Shown: positions 21,419 through 32,082 of the stretch, in pieces
Numbering within the stretch: the stretch's first letter is position 1
Layout of the letters: every line of letters begins with the position of its first letter
NCBI RefSeq assembly: GCF_003324165.1
Contig: NW_025407868.1
Location: 1-64,000 of the forward strand
DNA from: Naegleria lovaniensis
Taxonomy: Eukaryota; Heterolobosea; Eutetramitea; Acrasida; Naegleriidae
DNA length: 64,000 nucleotides
Reading direction: 5' to 3'
The notes under the pieces: model-generated
The model's database searches: none
What the model was told of the DNA's origin: nothing
Seen by the model: only the letters and a program-made list of their open reading frames with translations
Made by a program: the position numbers and the translations under genes

Positions 21419-24133
21419 TTATTTGTGGAATGAATTTGCATATCCTCTGTTTGTTCTGTTTGTTGGATGGGCCTTTTCTGTCGATTTGGCTCTGCTCTGC
21501 ATTGTAGGTGCTCTACTAGTAGAGATGGACGTCATCGAAGTATTTGATGGCTTGGTGTTTGGGCTGCTGCGTTCCTCGATCAGTTTCTTGAGGGTCTCTT
21601 TGCATTGATTATACTCTTTTTGTAAGTTATTCACATATTCTACTGCTTGATGAAGAAGACTTTCCTTTTCTTCAAGTGATGCTTGTAGTTTTCTATTGAA
21701 TTCCACCGAAATATTGAGTTGAATTCGAGTATCTAGTAGTTTAGATTTTGCATCCATCGCGAGAGCAATGTCATGTAAATGTTTCAAAACTTCTTGGCTT
21801 GTATCAAGATCTGATTGTTTCAACAGTCCCATAACTTTTTCCACACCCTGATTGATCTCTGAAAGGGCTGTTCTTGTGCTGACAAGATCTTGTTGCATGT
21901 CCCTAACTACTTCGTTATGAAAGGCTATTCTTGCTGTAGCTTGCTTAATTGCATCATCTGGGTTTTGGGGGTGCCCTTGTCTCAGCTCCTCTCTTTCTGC
22001 CAAAAGGGTTTCTATTTCTTTTTTCATTTCTTCTATGACTGCCATGTGATCGTTTCGTTCTTTGGAAATTGCGTCTTGCAACTCTTTTTTAAAGATTTCT
22101 GCTCCTTCTCTAAGAGACTTTTTTGCAGATTCCAGGCTTTTTTCCAATGCGTCAATCAGCTTTTGTTGTTTTTCAATCTTGAGTCTGGTGTTATCGTTAT
22201 CAATCGACTCAAAGACACGGTTTCGTAATAACTCGTTCTCTTCCTTTAAAATTGTCATTTCCTGCTCATAATTATTAATCTTTTCTTTAAGTTCATTTTC
22301 GATTTTGGCATGTTTCACTTTTTCAATTCGCTCTGTTTCTTCTTGTTCGTACTTTGTTTTCAGCTTTTCGATCAGTTCGTCTGCTTGGTTCTGGAAATGA
22401 TTTGCCATCTCTCTTAATTCATCATTTTCCTTTTCTAGCCTCTCAATTTCGTTAGAATCATCATTGATTTCAGGAGGAGTATCTGTCTGTACTGCTACAA
22501 CAACCTTTTCAGATAAATCTTTTTCTAGCAACTGGGCTAGCTCTTCGCTTCTCTCCAGTAATTGGTTATAATCAGTAGTAAGAGAGGAAAGCTCGTACTG
22601 GTACATTTCTGATTGAGAGTGAAAATGGTTCTTTTCTTTCTCTAGGTCTGCATACTCTTGTTTCAACTTTTCTATCTCAGACTTTTCATTATTTACATTT
22701 TTAAGACTGGTAATTTCTTGATTCAGTCTGTTAATATTGTCCTCCATAGTCCTAATTGTTTGATCCTTATTTTCTATATCCTCCTTCAATTGTTTCACTG
22801 TAGCGCTCTCTTCCATTTCTAACTTGGAAGCTTCAGCCCCGTTTTTTAGCGTCTCTTTAAGCTGTTTTTTCAAATTGGAAATTTCTAATAAGAGACTTTC
22901 AATTTGTTCTTGCTGAGATGATACAAGAACAGCATAGTCATCATCGTTTCCAGTTTTTGAATCGTTTAAATGTTTCTGAATGATAGAGACGGTTTTGTCC
23001 ATGGTCATTACTGTTTTTTCAGAATTTGAAAGCAATTCATTAAGGTTAGATTGATTCTCAAGTAAATTATTGGCATTTTCTTTTTGCTTTCTTTCAAAGT
23101 CTTGAGCGTAAAGCGCTGATATTTCAGCTGTAAGATTGTGATTTTCTTCTTCTAGCTGCGATTTTTCAATGTCTAGTTCCTTCATCTTTTCTTGCTTTTC
23201 TATCAATTGTCTCTTCACTTCATTGAAAGCTTGGTTCATTTCTTCAAGTTCTAACAAGGACCTTGAATACATTTCACGCAACTCCTTGTTTTCCATATTC
23301 AACATTTCTTTTGTAGAAGATATAGAATTATTGTTTGCTTTTTCTTTTTCGAGCGACTCAACACGTGATGACGCATCTTCATACTTATGCCTCCAGCTTG
23401 CGACCTGTTCCAATAATTCTTGGTGTTGGATGTTGGCATTTTCGCATTCCTTTCGGTATTTCTCTTTCTTTTCTTCTAATCTCTTCGCTTCTTTTTCTAG
23501 GTCGGTTAGTGCCTGTTGTAGAGACTCTATTGTTGAATCCTTCATCTTCACCGCGCTTTCTTGATCACGCACGAAATTCCTGTTCGTTTAAAAAATTCAT
23601 AATTAACAATTAATTTATCATCGCTATTTCATACCTTTGCTTGTTCAACTCTTCCTCCGAAACATCTAGCGCGTGGGTAATTGTAAGAACTTGATTTCTA
23701 ATGTTTTCATTTTCCTCTTCCAATAGGTTGATCTGTTCCTCCAGATTTTTATTTCTTTCACTCAAGATTTTAATTTCTTTCAACGCTTCCGATTTATCTT
23801 CTGCTGGTGGTGAGGCTTCTTGCTGCTGATTTTTTCCAATTTTAATCAGCGTGTGTTTCAGTTTTTCAATCTCTTTATCCTTCTTTTCCGATAAGGCTTT
23901 AAGAGATGCAATCTTTTTTGATGATCCTAAATACTCGTAACACGAAATCATCGACCTACCTCTTTCTCAGCAAACATCACCTCTTCAATCACCACAGACA
24001 GATCCTTTTGCTTTTTAGCCAGCTTTTGCTCCAGATCTTTAATCTTTTGTGCCGATAATGAGTCTTCATTTTGATTTGCCGCTGTTGGAACGTTGGTTGT
24101 TTGAGACGAGAGCTTGCTCTTAAGGAAGCTCAT
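21419..24133 (-). CDS. Long coiled-coil protein (golgin/centrosomal type), unrecognised
   Basis: About 876 aa in three exons. The last intron is clear (23580-23634, GTATGA...ACAG). The first junction, near 23927-23960, is awkward: the frame is restored only by a 29-nt intron with a weak GTCGAT donor (23927-23955), or by a one-base sequence error; the better GTAGGT donor would break the frame. Almost the whole length is heptad coiled coil rich in Glu, Lys, Gln and Leu. The C-terminal 50 residues are basic, Ser/Thr-rich and disordered. I see no GRIP or other defining domain. It could be a Golgi tether, a basal-body or a cytoskeletal protein. Confidence 0.75.
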
Positions 24134-24239
24134 TTTTTTGCCTTAATTTCTTTATTGTGGTTGGATCGTTATTGGTACTCGTCGATCATCATTACAAGAA
24201 CCATACTAGTATCAATGCATGAATACAAGTTTGGAGGTA

Positions 24240-25030
24240 TTACATGTAAGGAGAGCTTTGTGAACTTTGCAATTGTTGGTGTGGATGCATTTGATTGGTT
24301 TTATGTGCCTCTCGCACCCCAAAGCAAACGGTACAACTGATGACACCACAACATGCCAATATTGGAACCACCACAGCCACAATCGAGCATATCAGAATGA
24401 CAATGGCAGCTATTACAGAGCCAACAATGACTCCAATGATCCAATCAGCGAAGGCTTGAATCACAGCTCCGCTTACACTCGAAACACTCAGTGTAAATTT
24501 GTTATTTTGTGAAGATGATCCTTTTCCGAATACTCCAATGTAATAGGTGGTGGCTATTTTCATTGGCAACAACAAATCCGTTCAATTAATAAGAATCCAA
24601 AGAACATAAGTGTAGCATGCATGATTAGATTTGGGATGATTTGAATGTTGCCAAGAGAAATGAAACGATTCAAGACAGACTTACCTAATTTCACTCCCAC
24701 AGTTCGCGAATAATTGGACACTATATAGTCGTAATTCGTGAGTGAAGGTTGAGAAAGTCTTTTGAAAACAACCGTTACGTTGTCATTCATACCAATGGAC
24801 ACGGTCAATAGTCGATCGGAATCAACATCCATCGAATACATGTTTGAGTTTCCTCCAGATACAAAAGCAATGACTGTCTGTCCTCCTTTCGAGAGAGGTG
24901 TCACGGTGGTGGATTGAGAGATGGAACGAACCATCGAAAGGGAAAATGCATTGGAAAATCCAATCATGTGAGATAATGCCAGCATGACCACGAAAGCAAC
25001 ACCGCAAGAGAAGATCCGAAAAGATGACAT
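24240..25030 (-). CDS. Secreted/surface protein with signal peptide and one C-terminal TM segment
   Basis: Exons 25030-24685 and 24553-24240 (131-nt intron), 219 aa. Residues 1-28 are a signal peptide (FVVMLALSHMIGFSNA). The ectodomain is about 130 residues with Ser/Thr and N-glycosylation sites. A long hydrophobic segment (WIIGVIVGSVIAAIVILICS) is followed by a Cys-containing juxtamembrane part and a short Gln/Ser-rich cytosolic tail. Type I membrane protein; no family recognised. The next gene upstream (25361-26101) is also secreted and on the same strand. Confidence 0.7.
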
Positions 25031-25360
25031 GTCTCAGAGAGGTGATTGTTGCTTGTTTTTTTTGAAAGCGTGCACTCGAGATGAAATCGATTTGAAGGCA
25101 GTTGACATTTATCAAAATCGAGGAGCTCCACCATTTTCAGAAGGAATTTTGAATCACCAATTGGAATGAGTATGATGCAACGATCAGGTCTAATGAAATA
25201 TGCTCTCTTTGATGTCGACCCAGATCAGGCACTTTTAACATTTCATCAACACTGCAAAGTTTGTGAACTGCTTTTTAATGAGGTTGATCAAAATGTGAAA
25301 TCAGAATTCAAAAGGAAATCCATCATCATTGATGTGAAGGAAGGAACTTGATAGGATCCT
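25031..25360. other. Intergenic, no gene seen
   Basis: 330 bp between two minus-strand genes. A 60-codon plus-strand frame exists but has no coding features and is rejected. Likely promoter plus terminator. Confidence 0.4.
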
Positions 25361-26101
25361 TTAAAATGGTTTACAATTGACATGAATACATTTGTTGGGT
25401 AAATCAAATAATGATGGATCGACCTTACTCGTCTCAAAATTATAGAAATTACTCTCATCCACATAATAACCGCCAGCACTTATTGGCCCATCTGCAAAGA
25501 TTAGCGAACGAAACGGAAAGCATTCATTCTTTCCCATCTTTTCACTATTCGAGATGAACCAATTGTCATGATTCTCTCCAGTATTGGGATTGGTAAGATA
25601 TAAACGAGTCACATTCATTCCAAAGACATTCAAGAGCTGGACGTTCCAATCGTTGTTATTTCCTCCAAAACATTGTTCCAAACCTCCATTGTATAAGGAA
25701 CGACATATGCAATCCGTTCGATTGGCTTTCCAGTAGTACGAATAAAGTACATTTTGATCAATGAATTCGATGGTTGAAGAGTCTAAGGTCATTCCATCGT
25801 TCACATAAACATCTTTTCTCAAGCGTGGTTGACTACGAGTGCTAAATTCAAAGTAAAGGATCTCTTTGGACACACTGAATGGTTTTTGATTGTACGATGC
25901 AACTCGAATTGAACTAAAAGAACCATGAGATGGAAGACAGCAATAACCGTTGTTGTTTTGTTTGGTGGTGGACATGGGTTTAGAGACGATCTGAGAAGAA
26001 GCAACACCTCTTAATATCATCGAGCTCGAAACATGCACCACAAGGTAAGATGTAAGGACAAGACAAAGCAGAGTGGTTGGCGAGATCATGGAAAGTAACA
26101 T
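25361..26101 (-). CDS. Ependymin-like secreted protein
   Basis: 246 aa, single exon, ATG at 26101. A signal peptide (about residues 1-26) precedes the mature part. The layout fits the ependymin (EPDR/MERP) pattern: an early CC-LP motif, paired Cys in the middle (CIC, then C at EQCFGG), NVTRLYL, then ECFPF, a YNFETSKVDP strand and a closing FDLPNKC. Ependymin-related proteins fold as a beta sandwich with a hydrophobic pocket and are secreted or lysosomal; they occur outside animals in several protists. Assignment is by motif spacing and should be checked with the family profile. Confidence 0.6.
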   Translation of the reverse strand: MLLSMISPTTLLCLVLTSYLVVHVSSSMILRGVASSQIVSKPMSTTKQNNNGYCCLPSHGSFSSIRVASYNQKPFSVSKEILYFEFSTRSQPRLRKDVYVNDGMTLDSSTIEFIDQNVLYSYYWKANRTDCICRSLYNGGLEQCFGGNNNDWNVQLLNVFGMNVTRLYLTNPNTGENHDNWFISNSEKMGKNECFPFRSLIFADGPISAGGYYVDESNFYNFETSKVDPSLFDLPNKCIHVNCKPF

Positions 26102-26289
26102 TGTGTTGTTGTGGATTTTTTTGAGTTATGAAATAAGAATACTAAGCATCTTGTTTGAGATTTTGTAACCCGAGGGGTTGAGGTGAGGATTCGGATTTCA
26201 GGAGTTGAAGAATTGTAACAGAAGGATTCGTTAGTTCATGATACCAGAATTTGGAAAGTAAGAGTTTGCAAATAAAAAATGAAACAACC

Positions 26290-28823
26290 ATGATGTCTCA
26301 AGTTCATCACGAGGTGATCATTAATAATTTCAAATACGATGAAAATTCTAGCTCACCGAGTATTCATTGGAGAGAGCCTGTATTTGAATATCGTTATGGA
26401 TTATTTCCTTTCTCAAAGGATGAACTCTTGCTTCATATCCGAAAAGAAATAACGAATATCAATCATCAAAGTACGGCAGAGAAAATTTATTATTCTGATG
26501 AAAATGTGAGAGGAATTTATATGTTTGGCTCTAGGGTTTCGAAAACAAATGTCAATGATTCTGATTTTGACATGCTACTAATAGTTGACGAGTTGCATTC
26601 AGAGATGGCTAAAGAAGGAGGCTATTCAAGTAACATGCAATACATGCTACACTCATCAATTGAATGTGAGGTGAAAAACAAAAGCAGTGGTGTCAATGTT
26701 GTGGAGAAGTTTGAAATTGAAGTGCATTTGATGAGTACATATTTCTTTGTGGAATATGTCTATTCAGAACTTCCAATATTCATGTTGAGCGCCCAACAAC
26801 CAAACGCCGATTATGTTCTGTATGAATGTGCGAGAATGAAACTATGGAGACAACACTGGAATCAATGGTTTCTGAGGATTGCGAGAGCAAAAAATTCTTT
26901 CTTGCACGAATTGAAGTATTGTTTCAACAAATCATCTCGATTTTGGAACGGCTTGAAAAATGGAATTTTCACAACGGATCATGGAAGAAAGAGCGCCTTA
27001 AAAAAGGTGAAAAAGAATTTAGCTCATGGTATAAGGTTGGTATTTATCCATACAATCTTTTCAAACTCAAAATTCCTTTGTCATTTAGGTACTGCAAATT
27101 TGCATATCAAATAGTTTTTGGAGGGTGTATTTATGATTACAAAGAGACAAACAAAGTGTATGATGATATTGTTTTTAACACTGACCATTACAAAACCTGG
27201 GAAGAATACAAAATCCATGCAGAGCAGCATTACAACAAGTGGAATATAGAATTCAAGGATGATTTGAAAAATGTTGTTAAAGATGCTTTGGAGAATATGA
27301 AAAAAATTAGCCCAAAACCTGGATCATTAACTATTGTTGAATTTTTAAATCGCTACTTGGCTTGCTTTAAAGTGAATGGAACGTTTATTGACACCAACAA
27401 TAACGTGATTCTTCGCCATACTTTCGATAAGAATTATTCATTTCAATATTGCCACGGTCCTTTCTCTCTAATGCGACTCTTTGCCATCAATGTAACGCCA
27501 ATTGATTGGCATGACAATCCTAATAAGGCTAAACTATTCAAGCTGAACATGGACTGGAAGTACATCAACTTGGAACTCGCTTCGGTATTTTATGAAGTGT
27601 CATCCTATTTAGAGTGTAATGGAACCATTGTTGGAATTACTAACAAAGATGGAGGTCATGAACAATGCATACAAGTTGAATATTAAACAGCTCTGGAGAA
27701 GAAAATCGTGAGTTGGTTGTACCAAGGATTCGAGTTCGCAGTTCCTGTAAGCATTCCAAGACGTTATTTAGAAGAATATGAAAACCTTTCCAACCGTCAT
27801 GCAAATATTGATTTCACCAAAAATCTCTGCAAATTCTCCATCTATGTGAAACCTAGGGGAATTACATGCGAATTGTTTTATTTCGAAAATCAATGGCATT
27901 TCACTCTCGATACAGAGAAAGAAGAATGGATTTATTGGGTTGCACAACCTAGAGAAAACGACGAAAAAAAGCAATTATTGGGGATGTTGAAACAACTTCC
28001 AAGCGTGGAAGACTCTCATATGACATTTTACTTCATTCTTCAAAAGAAAACAAATCGGCTTATTTTTCGAGGGTGTAGAGATTTAACAACATTGCGTGAA
28101 TGTTATGACTGGAGAAAGTATGGAGAAAAATATGGATGGCAAGACCAGGTAGAACAACTGTCGATTATTGACACGACTAGCGTCTCTGATTTAACCGATC
28201 TAATTAATAACTTTTCTAGATATTCTCCATCTGATTTTGAAGGATTAGAGTTAATTAACTATTCAGAAGAGTACCAAAGCTTTTCCATTCTGTCTTCTAT
28301 TCATGCCAATATACCCAACCTAAGGATATGCAACGCCAACTACATGCTCAATCTTCTTAATCCAGAAATTTTCCAAGATCCTCCTGACGAGCTTACTCAG
28401 TCCAAATATAACGAATCCAGATTATTGAAGGTCATTGTTCAAAGTTTATATGCGCAAGATATCTCTGAAGAATTTGTCATTCAAGAATTGAACCCACTGT
28501 TTCTAGTTCCCTACACAAAGATGAAGACCGCCTATCTTCAACTGTGTGAATTACTCGATCAATTTTATAGGGATAACCTCCTTTCCAAGGAAGGCGATAT
28601 TGAAGCTTTCAATAGCACAGCCATCACCTTTCCTTTAAATCAGAACAAAATCACTGGTCTATTTCACAATCTCAAAAGGTTCTACAAACAAGCTAAGATT
28701 GTGTCAGCATCGAGCTATTGGAAAAATTTATTTATTTACAATGCTGAAGGAAAGGATTTTGTCTCACAGTCACGCTGTTTACTTGATCTACTATCCGCTT
28801 TCGAGAAGCTGCAAAGCAAGTGA
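26290..28823 (+). CDS. Nucleotidyltransferase-like protein (large C-terminal region unrecognised)
   Basis: Model: exons 26290-27035, 27089-27615 and 27691-28823; introns 53 nt (GTTGGT...TTTAG) and 75 nt (GTAATG...ACAG with a TACTAAC branch-point-like box at 27638-27644). Total 2406 nt, 801 aa, in frame. The second intron removes an in-frame TAA at 27684-27686; without it the gene would split in two. Residues about 75-150 carry a pol-beta-type NTase signature: MFGSR, then DSDFDMLL, then a third acidic strand EIEVHLM. Substrate unknown (nucleic acid or small molecule). The C-terminal 370 residues match nothing I know. A second, 5'-truncated copy lies after the N gap. Confidence 0.62.
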
Positions 28824-29281
28824 GACATTTCCAATGTTAATAGTCAATTAATTATCTTTGTTTTAATTAAATTAAAAACGCTTTGAGTTTTTAACAAGAT
28901 ACATCGAGCTGTGTACGTCAAAGTGGGAACATGTCCAAGCATGAATTCAGGTAATCGTTGTAAGGAAAAACCAGTGATAATTTGTTAAACAGTAACTGGT
29001 TTTCAGATATGCTGCTAAATTGAATTGTACATATTGGTAAGAAATTTAGAAGGAAACACAGTGGTTTAACTCGAGCCAAAGTTTGCCAACGAGTTTGTTG
29101 GTTGCCTCTCGCCCTGCTGAAACCACCATGTGTAATTTGAAAAGAACTAGTTCAGAGTAAATATTTGAATTGTGCAAGATCGAGAACTGCGTAGAGAAAA
29201 TTATCATCACACACCTAAAAATAAAATAAAGGGAGTTCATTTGAAAGACACCAGCAAAACAAAAAAAATGGCATCTGAATC
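27589..29281 (+). repeat. Copy A of a 1.7-kb repeat (empty-site allele)
   Basis: From 27589 this sequence recurs at 29793 with a constant offset of 2204, covering the 3' part of the nucleotidyltransferase gene, the intergenic region and the first UBA3 codons. The only difference I see is a missing G near 29178 compared with the second copy. Here the sequence runs on directly into UBA3 without an insertion. Confidence 0.9.
28824..29267. promoter_or_regulatory. UBA3 upstream region (intergenic)
   Basis: About 445 bp between the nucleotidyltransferase stop and the UBA3 ATG. It must hold the UBA3 promoter and 5' leader. No motif is distinctive; the leader ends in eight A residues running into the ATG. 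The same sequence at 31028-31472 is now separated from intact UBA3 by the LINE. Confidence 0.45.
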
Positions 29282-29782
29282 AACTCCAAGCATCACTGCC
29301 CCTTTCTCTCCCGAAATTGAAGCAGAAAGATGGAAAGATCTCGATTACATTCTCAAACGATCAGGTCCATTTGCTCCAGAGGATTTCCAAGCAGGAGAAG
29401 AAACCAAACAATTTTTACAAGATACCTGTAAAGTTTTGATTATTGGAGCTGGTGGTCTTGGATGCGATCTCGTCAAAAACTTGGCAATGAGTGGATTCCG
29501 TTCAATTGATATCATTGATATGGACACGATCAGTACTAGCAATTTGAACAGACAATTTTTGTTCCGTGATGGTGATGTAGGAAAGATGAAGGCTGAAGTT
29601 GCTGCCAAGTTTGTGAATGAGCGTGTGGCTGGTGTAAAAGTAACACCACACATTTGTGCCATTCAAGAGAAGGACAAGGACTTTTACAGACAATTCGGAA
29701 TCGTGATTGCCGGTTTGGATTCAATTCCAGCCCGTAGATGGATCAACTCAACTCTTCTCTCCTTCATTCAATACAATGATGA
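29268..29782 (+). CDS. UBA3: UBA3, uninterrupted 5' part, cut by assembly gap
   Basis: Identical to the first 171 codons of the complete gene at 36451 (through the GAGGLG nucleotide-binding loop and the [12 protein letters not shown] block) and then lost in Ns. It keeps its natural upstream region with no transposon. It is partial because a contig ends here, not because of a mutation. Most likely the other allele of the gene at 36451. Confidence 0.85.
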
Positions 29783-29792
29783 NNNNNNNNNN
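29783..29792. other. Assembly gap (10 Ns)
   Basis: A run of exactly ten unknown bases, a typical scaffolder placeholder for a gap of unknown size. Sequence after it restarts 2.2 kb back in the preceding sequence, which suggests overlapping contig ends that were not merged. Confidence 0.98.
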
Positions 29793-31027
29793 TTTATGAA
29801 GTGTCATCCTATTTAGAGTGTAATGGAACCATTGTTGGAATTACTAACAAAGATGGAGGTCATGAACAATGCATACAAGTTGAATATTAAACAGCTCTGG
29901 AGAAGAAAATCGTGAGTTGGTTGTACCAAGGATTCGAGTTCGCAGTTCCTGTAAGCATTCCAAGACGTTATTTAGAAGAATATGAAAACCTTTCCAACCG
30001 TCATGCAAATATTGATTTCACCAAAAATCTCTGCAAATTCTCCATCTATGTGAAACCTAGGGGAATTACATGCGAATTGTTTTATTTCGAAAATCAATGG
30101 CATTTCACTCTCGATACAGAGAAAGAAGAATGGATTTATTGGGTTGCACAACCTAGAGAAAACGACGAAAAAAAGCAATTATTGGGGATGTTGAAACAAC
30201 TTCCAAGCGTGGAAGACTCTCATATGACATTTTACTTCATTCTTCAAAAGAAAACAAATCGGCTTATTTTTCGAGGGTGTAGAGATTTAACAACATTGCG
30301 TGAATGTTATGACTGGAGAAAGTATGGAGAAAAATATGGATGGCAAGACCAGGTAGAACAACTGTCGATTATTGACACGACTAGCGTCTCTGATTTAACC
30401 GATCTAATTAATAACTTTTCTAGATATTCTCCATCTGATTTTGAAGGATTAGAGTTAATTAACTATTCAGAAGAGTACCAAAGCTTTTCCATTCTGTCTT
30501 CTATTCATGCCAATATACCCAACCTAAGGATATGCAACGCCAACTACATGCTCAATCTTCTTAATCCAGAAATTTTCCAAGATCCTCCTGACGAGCTTAC
30601 TCAGTCCAAATATAACGAATCCAGATTATTGAAGGTCATTGTTCAAAGTTTATATGCGCAAGATATCTCTGAAGAATTTGTCATTCAAGAATTGAACCCA
30701 CTGTTTCTAGTTCCCTACACAAAGATGAAGACCGCCTATCTTCAACTGTGTGAATTACTCGATCAATTTTATAGGGATAACCTCCTTTCCAAGGAAGGCG
30801 ATATTGAAGCTTTCAATAGCACAGCCATCACCTTTCCTTTAAATCAGAACAAAATCACTGGTCTATTTCACAATCTCAAAAGGTTCTACAAACAAGCTAA
30901 GATTGTGTCAGCATCGAGCTATTGGAAAAATTTATTTATTTACAATGCTGAAGGAAAGGATTTTGTCTCACAGTCACGCTGTTTACTTGATCTACTATCC
31001 GCTTTCGAGAAGCTGCAAAGCAAGTGA
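29793..31027 (+). CDS. Second copy of the nucleotidyltransferase gene, 5' part missing at contig edge
   Basis: Same sequence as 27589-28823, including the in-frame TAA (at 29888-29890) and the proposed intron around it. The 5' two exons are absent because the contig starts here. Treat as the allelic copy of the gene at 26290, not as a pseudogene or a paralogue. Confidence 0.75.
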
Positions 31028-31465
31028 GACATTTCCAATGTTAATAGTCAATTAATTATCTTTGTTTTAATTAAATTAAAAACGCTTTGAGTTTTTAACA
31101 AGATACATCGAGCTGTGTACGTCAAAGTGGGAACATGTCCAAGCATGAATTCAGGTAATCGTTGTAAGGAAAAACCAGTGATAATTTGTTAAACAGTAAC
31201 TGGTTTTCAGATATGCTGCTAAATTGAATTGTACATATTGGTAAGAAATTTAGAAGGAAACACAGTGGTTTAACTCGAGCCAAAGTTTGCCAACGAGTTT
31301 GTTGGTTGCCTCTCGCCCTGCTGAAACCACCATGTGTAATTTGAAAAGAACTAGTTCAGAGTAAATATTTGAATTGTGCAAGATCGGAGAACTGCGTAGA
31401 GAAAATTATCATCACACACCTAAAAATAAAATAAAGGGAGTTCATTTGAAAGACACCAGCAAAAC

Positions 31466-31486
31466 AAAAAAAATGGCATCTGAATC
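31466..31486. repeat. 5' target-site duplication of the LINE
   Basis: Eight A residues followed by TGGCATCTGAATC, the UBA3 start region. The same 13 bases with an A-run reappear at 36452-36464 directly after the element's poly(A). The duplication is 13 to 21 bp; the exact length is hidden by the A-run. Confidence 0.88.
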
Positions 31487-31507
31487 TTCGAGGAAAAAAA
31501 ATAACAC

Positions 31508-31526
31508 AACACCTCCGCTAGGTGTT
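31508..31526 (+). other. Hairpin 1 in LINE 5' leader
   Basis: Perfect 7-bp stem AACACCT/AGGTGTT around a 5-nt loop, 21 nt from the element's 5' end. Could protect the 5' end or act in translation or integration. Confidence 0.6.
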
Positions 31527-31615
31527 CACATTGAGCACCCTCTAACATCTACCCAAAGAACCTATCTCCGAATCATTAAAATTATATTTAAAACTTATCT
31601 CTCCCTCTCTGCAGA

Positions 31616-31640
31616 GTACTGTACTAATTTAGTACCGTAC
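31616..31640 (+). other. Hairpin 2 in LINE 5' leader
   Basis: Imperfect inverted repeat: GTAC-t-GTACTAA facing TTAGTAC-c-GTAC, one mismatch. It lies about 60 nt before the first ATG of ORF1. Confidence 0.55.
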
Positions 31641-31701
31641 AACTATCACCCGTTATAAATTGTGACCGTTGTGATCAAACTGTAATCGAGACCCTATTAC
31701 G

Positions 31702-32082
31702 ATGGCAGTTATTAAAATCAAAGCACCAATGACCGAATGGTATTTAATCAGAACTACAAGATCAGTCTCTTTATTCAAAGACAATGCAATTAGGATAATC
31801 AATAGGATCGGTAAAATAAGATCCAATCGTACAGAACTTGGATCAAAACGGAGTCTGAAACTGGACATAGGATTTAGAGAATTGACAAACACCATCAAGT
31901 CTGATAATGAAGAATTAATGATTACCAATAGGATTGCAACTCGAGCTTTCTTATATGACTGTACAAAGGATTGTACCAACAGGAAGAAATATGAAGATGA
32001 AATTGAGGAATGCCACAAAAAGCTTAAATTATTATCTCACTTCAGTAGCTCCAGAATTATCTATTCTAACTCTCAATATTAA
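31702..32082 (+). CDS. LINE ORF1 (126 aa), unrecognised
   Basis: Begins at the first ATG of the element after the 5' leader. The product is basic (many Arg and Lys) with no zinc knuckle or RRM visible, so it does not look like a standard ORF1 nucleic-acid chaperone, though its charge would fit RNA binding. It overlaps the start of ORF2 by about 130 nt in another frame, which suggests frameshifting or termination-reinitiation for ORF2 expression. Confidence 0.6.
   Translation: MAVIKIKAPMTEWYLIRTTRSVSLFKDNAIRIINRIGKIRSNRTELGSKRSLKLDIGFRELTNTIKSDNEELMITNRIATRAFLYDCTKDCTNRKKYEDEIEECHKKLKLLSHFSSSRIIYSNSQY

Larger units (their letters stand above)
29793..31486 (+). repeat. Copy B of the 1.7-kb repeat (LINE-filled allele)
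   Basis: Repeats 27589-29281 with one extra G near 31383. It ends inside codon 5 of UBA3, where the retrotransposon begins at 31487. Confidence 0.9.

Noticed and set aside
24984-25169. Plus-strand frame opposite the signal-peptide exon
   Set aside because: Overlaps the well-supported minus-strand gene start and has no features.
25166-25351. Short plus-strand frame
   Set aside because: No motif, in the promoter region of a minus-strand gene, and no coding character.
28980-29040. Similarity to a stretch near 51770 (ACTGGTTTTCAG)
   Set aside because: Only about a dozen matching bases in AT-rich DNA; not a convincing repeat family.
27589-31486. Tandem gene duplication of the nucleotidyltransferase gene and UBA3 5' part
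   Set aside because: The 10-N gap, near-identity and one empty plus one filled LINE site fit overlapping allele contigs better.
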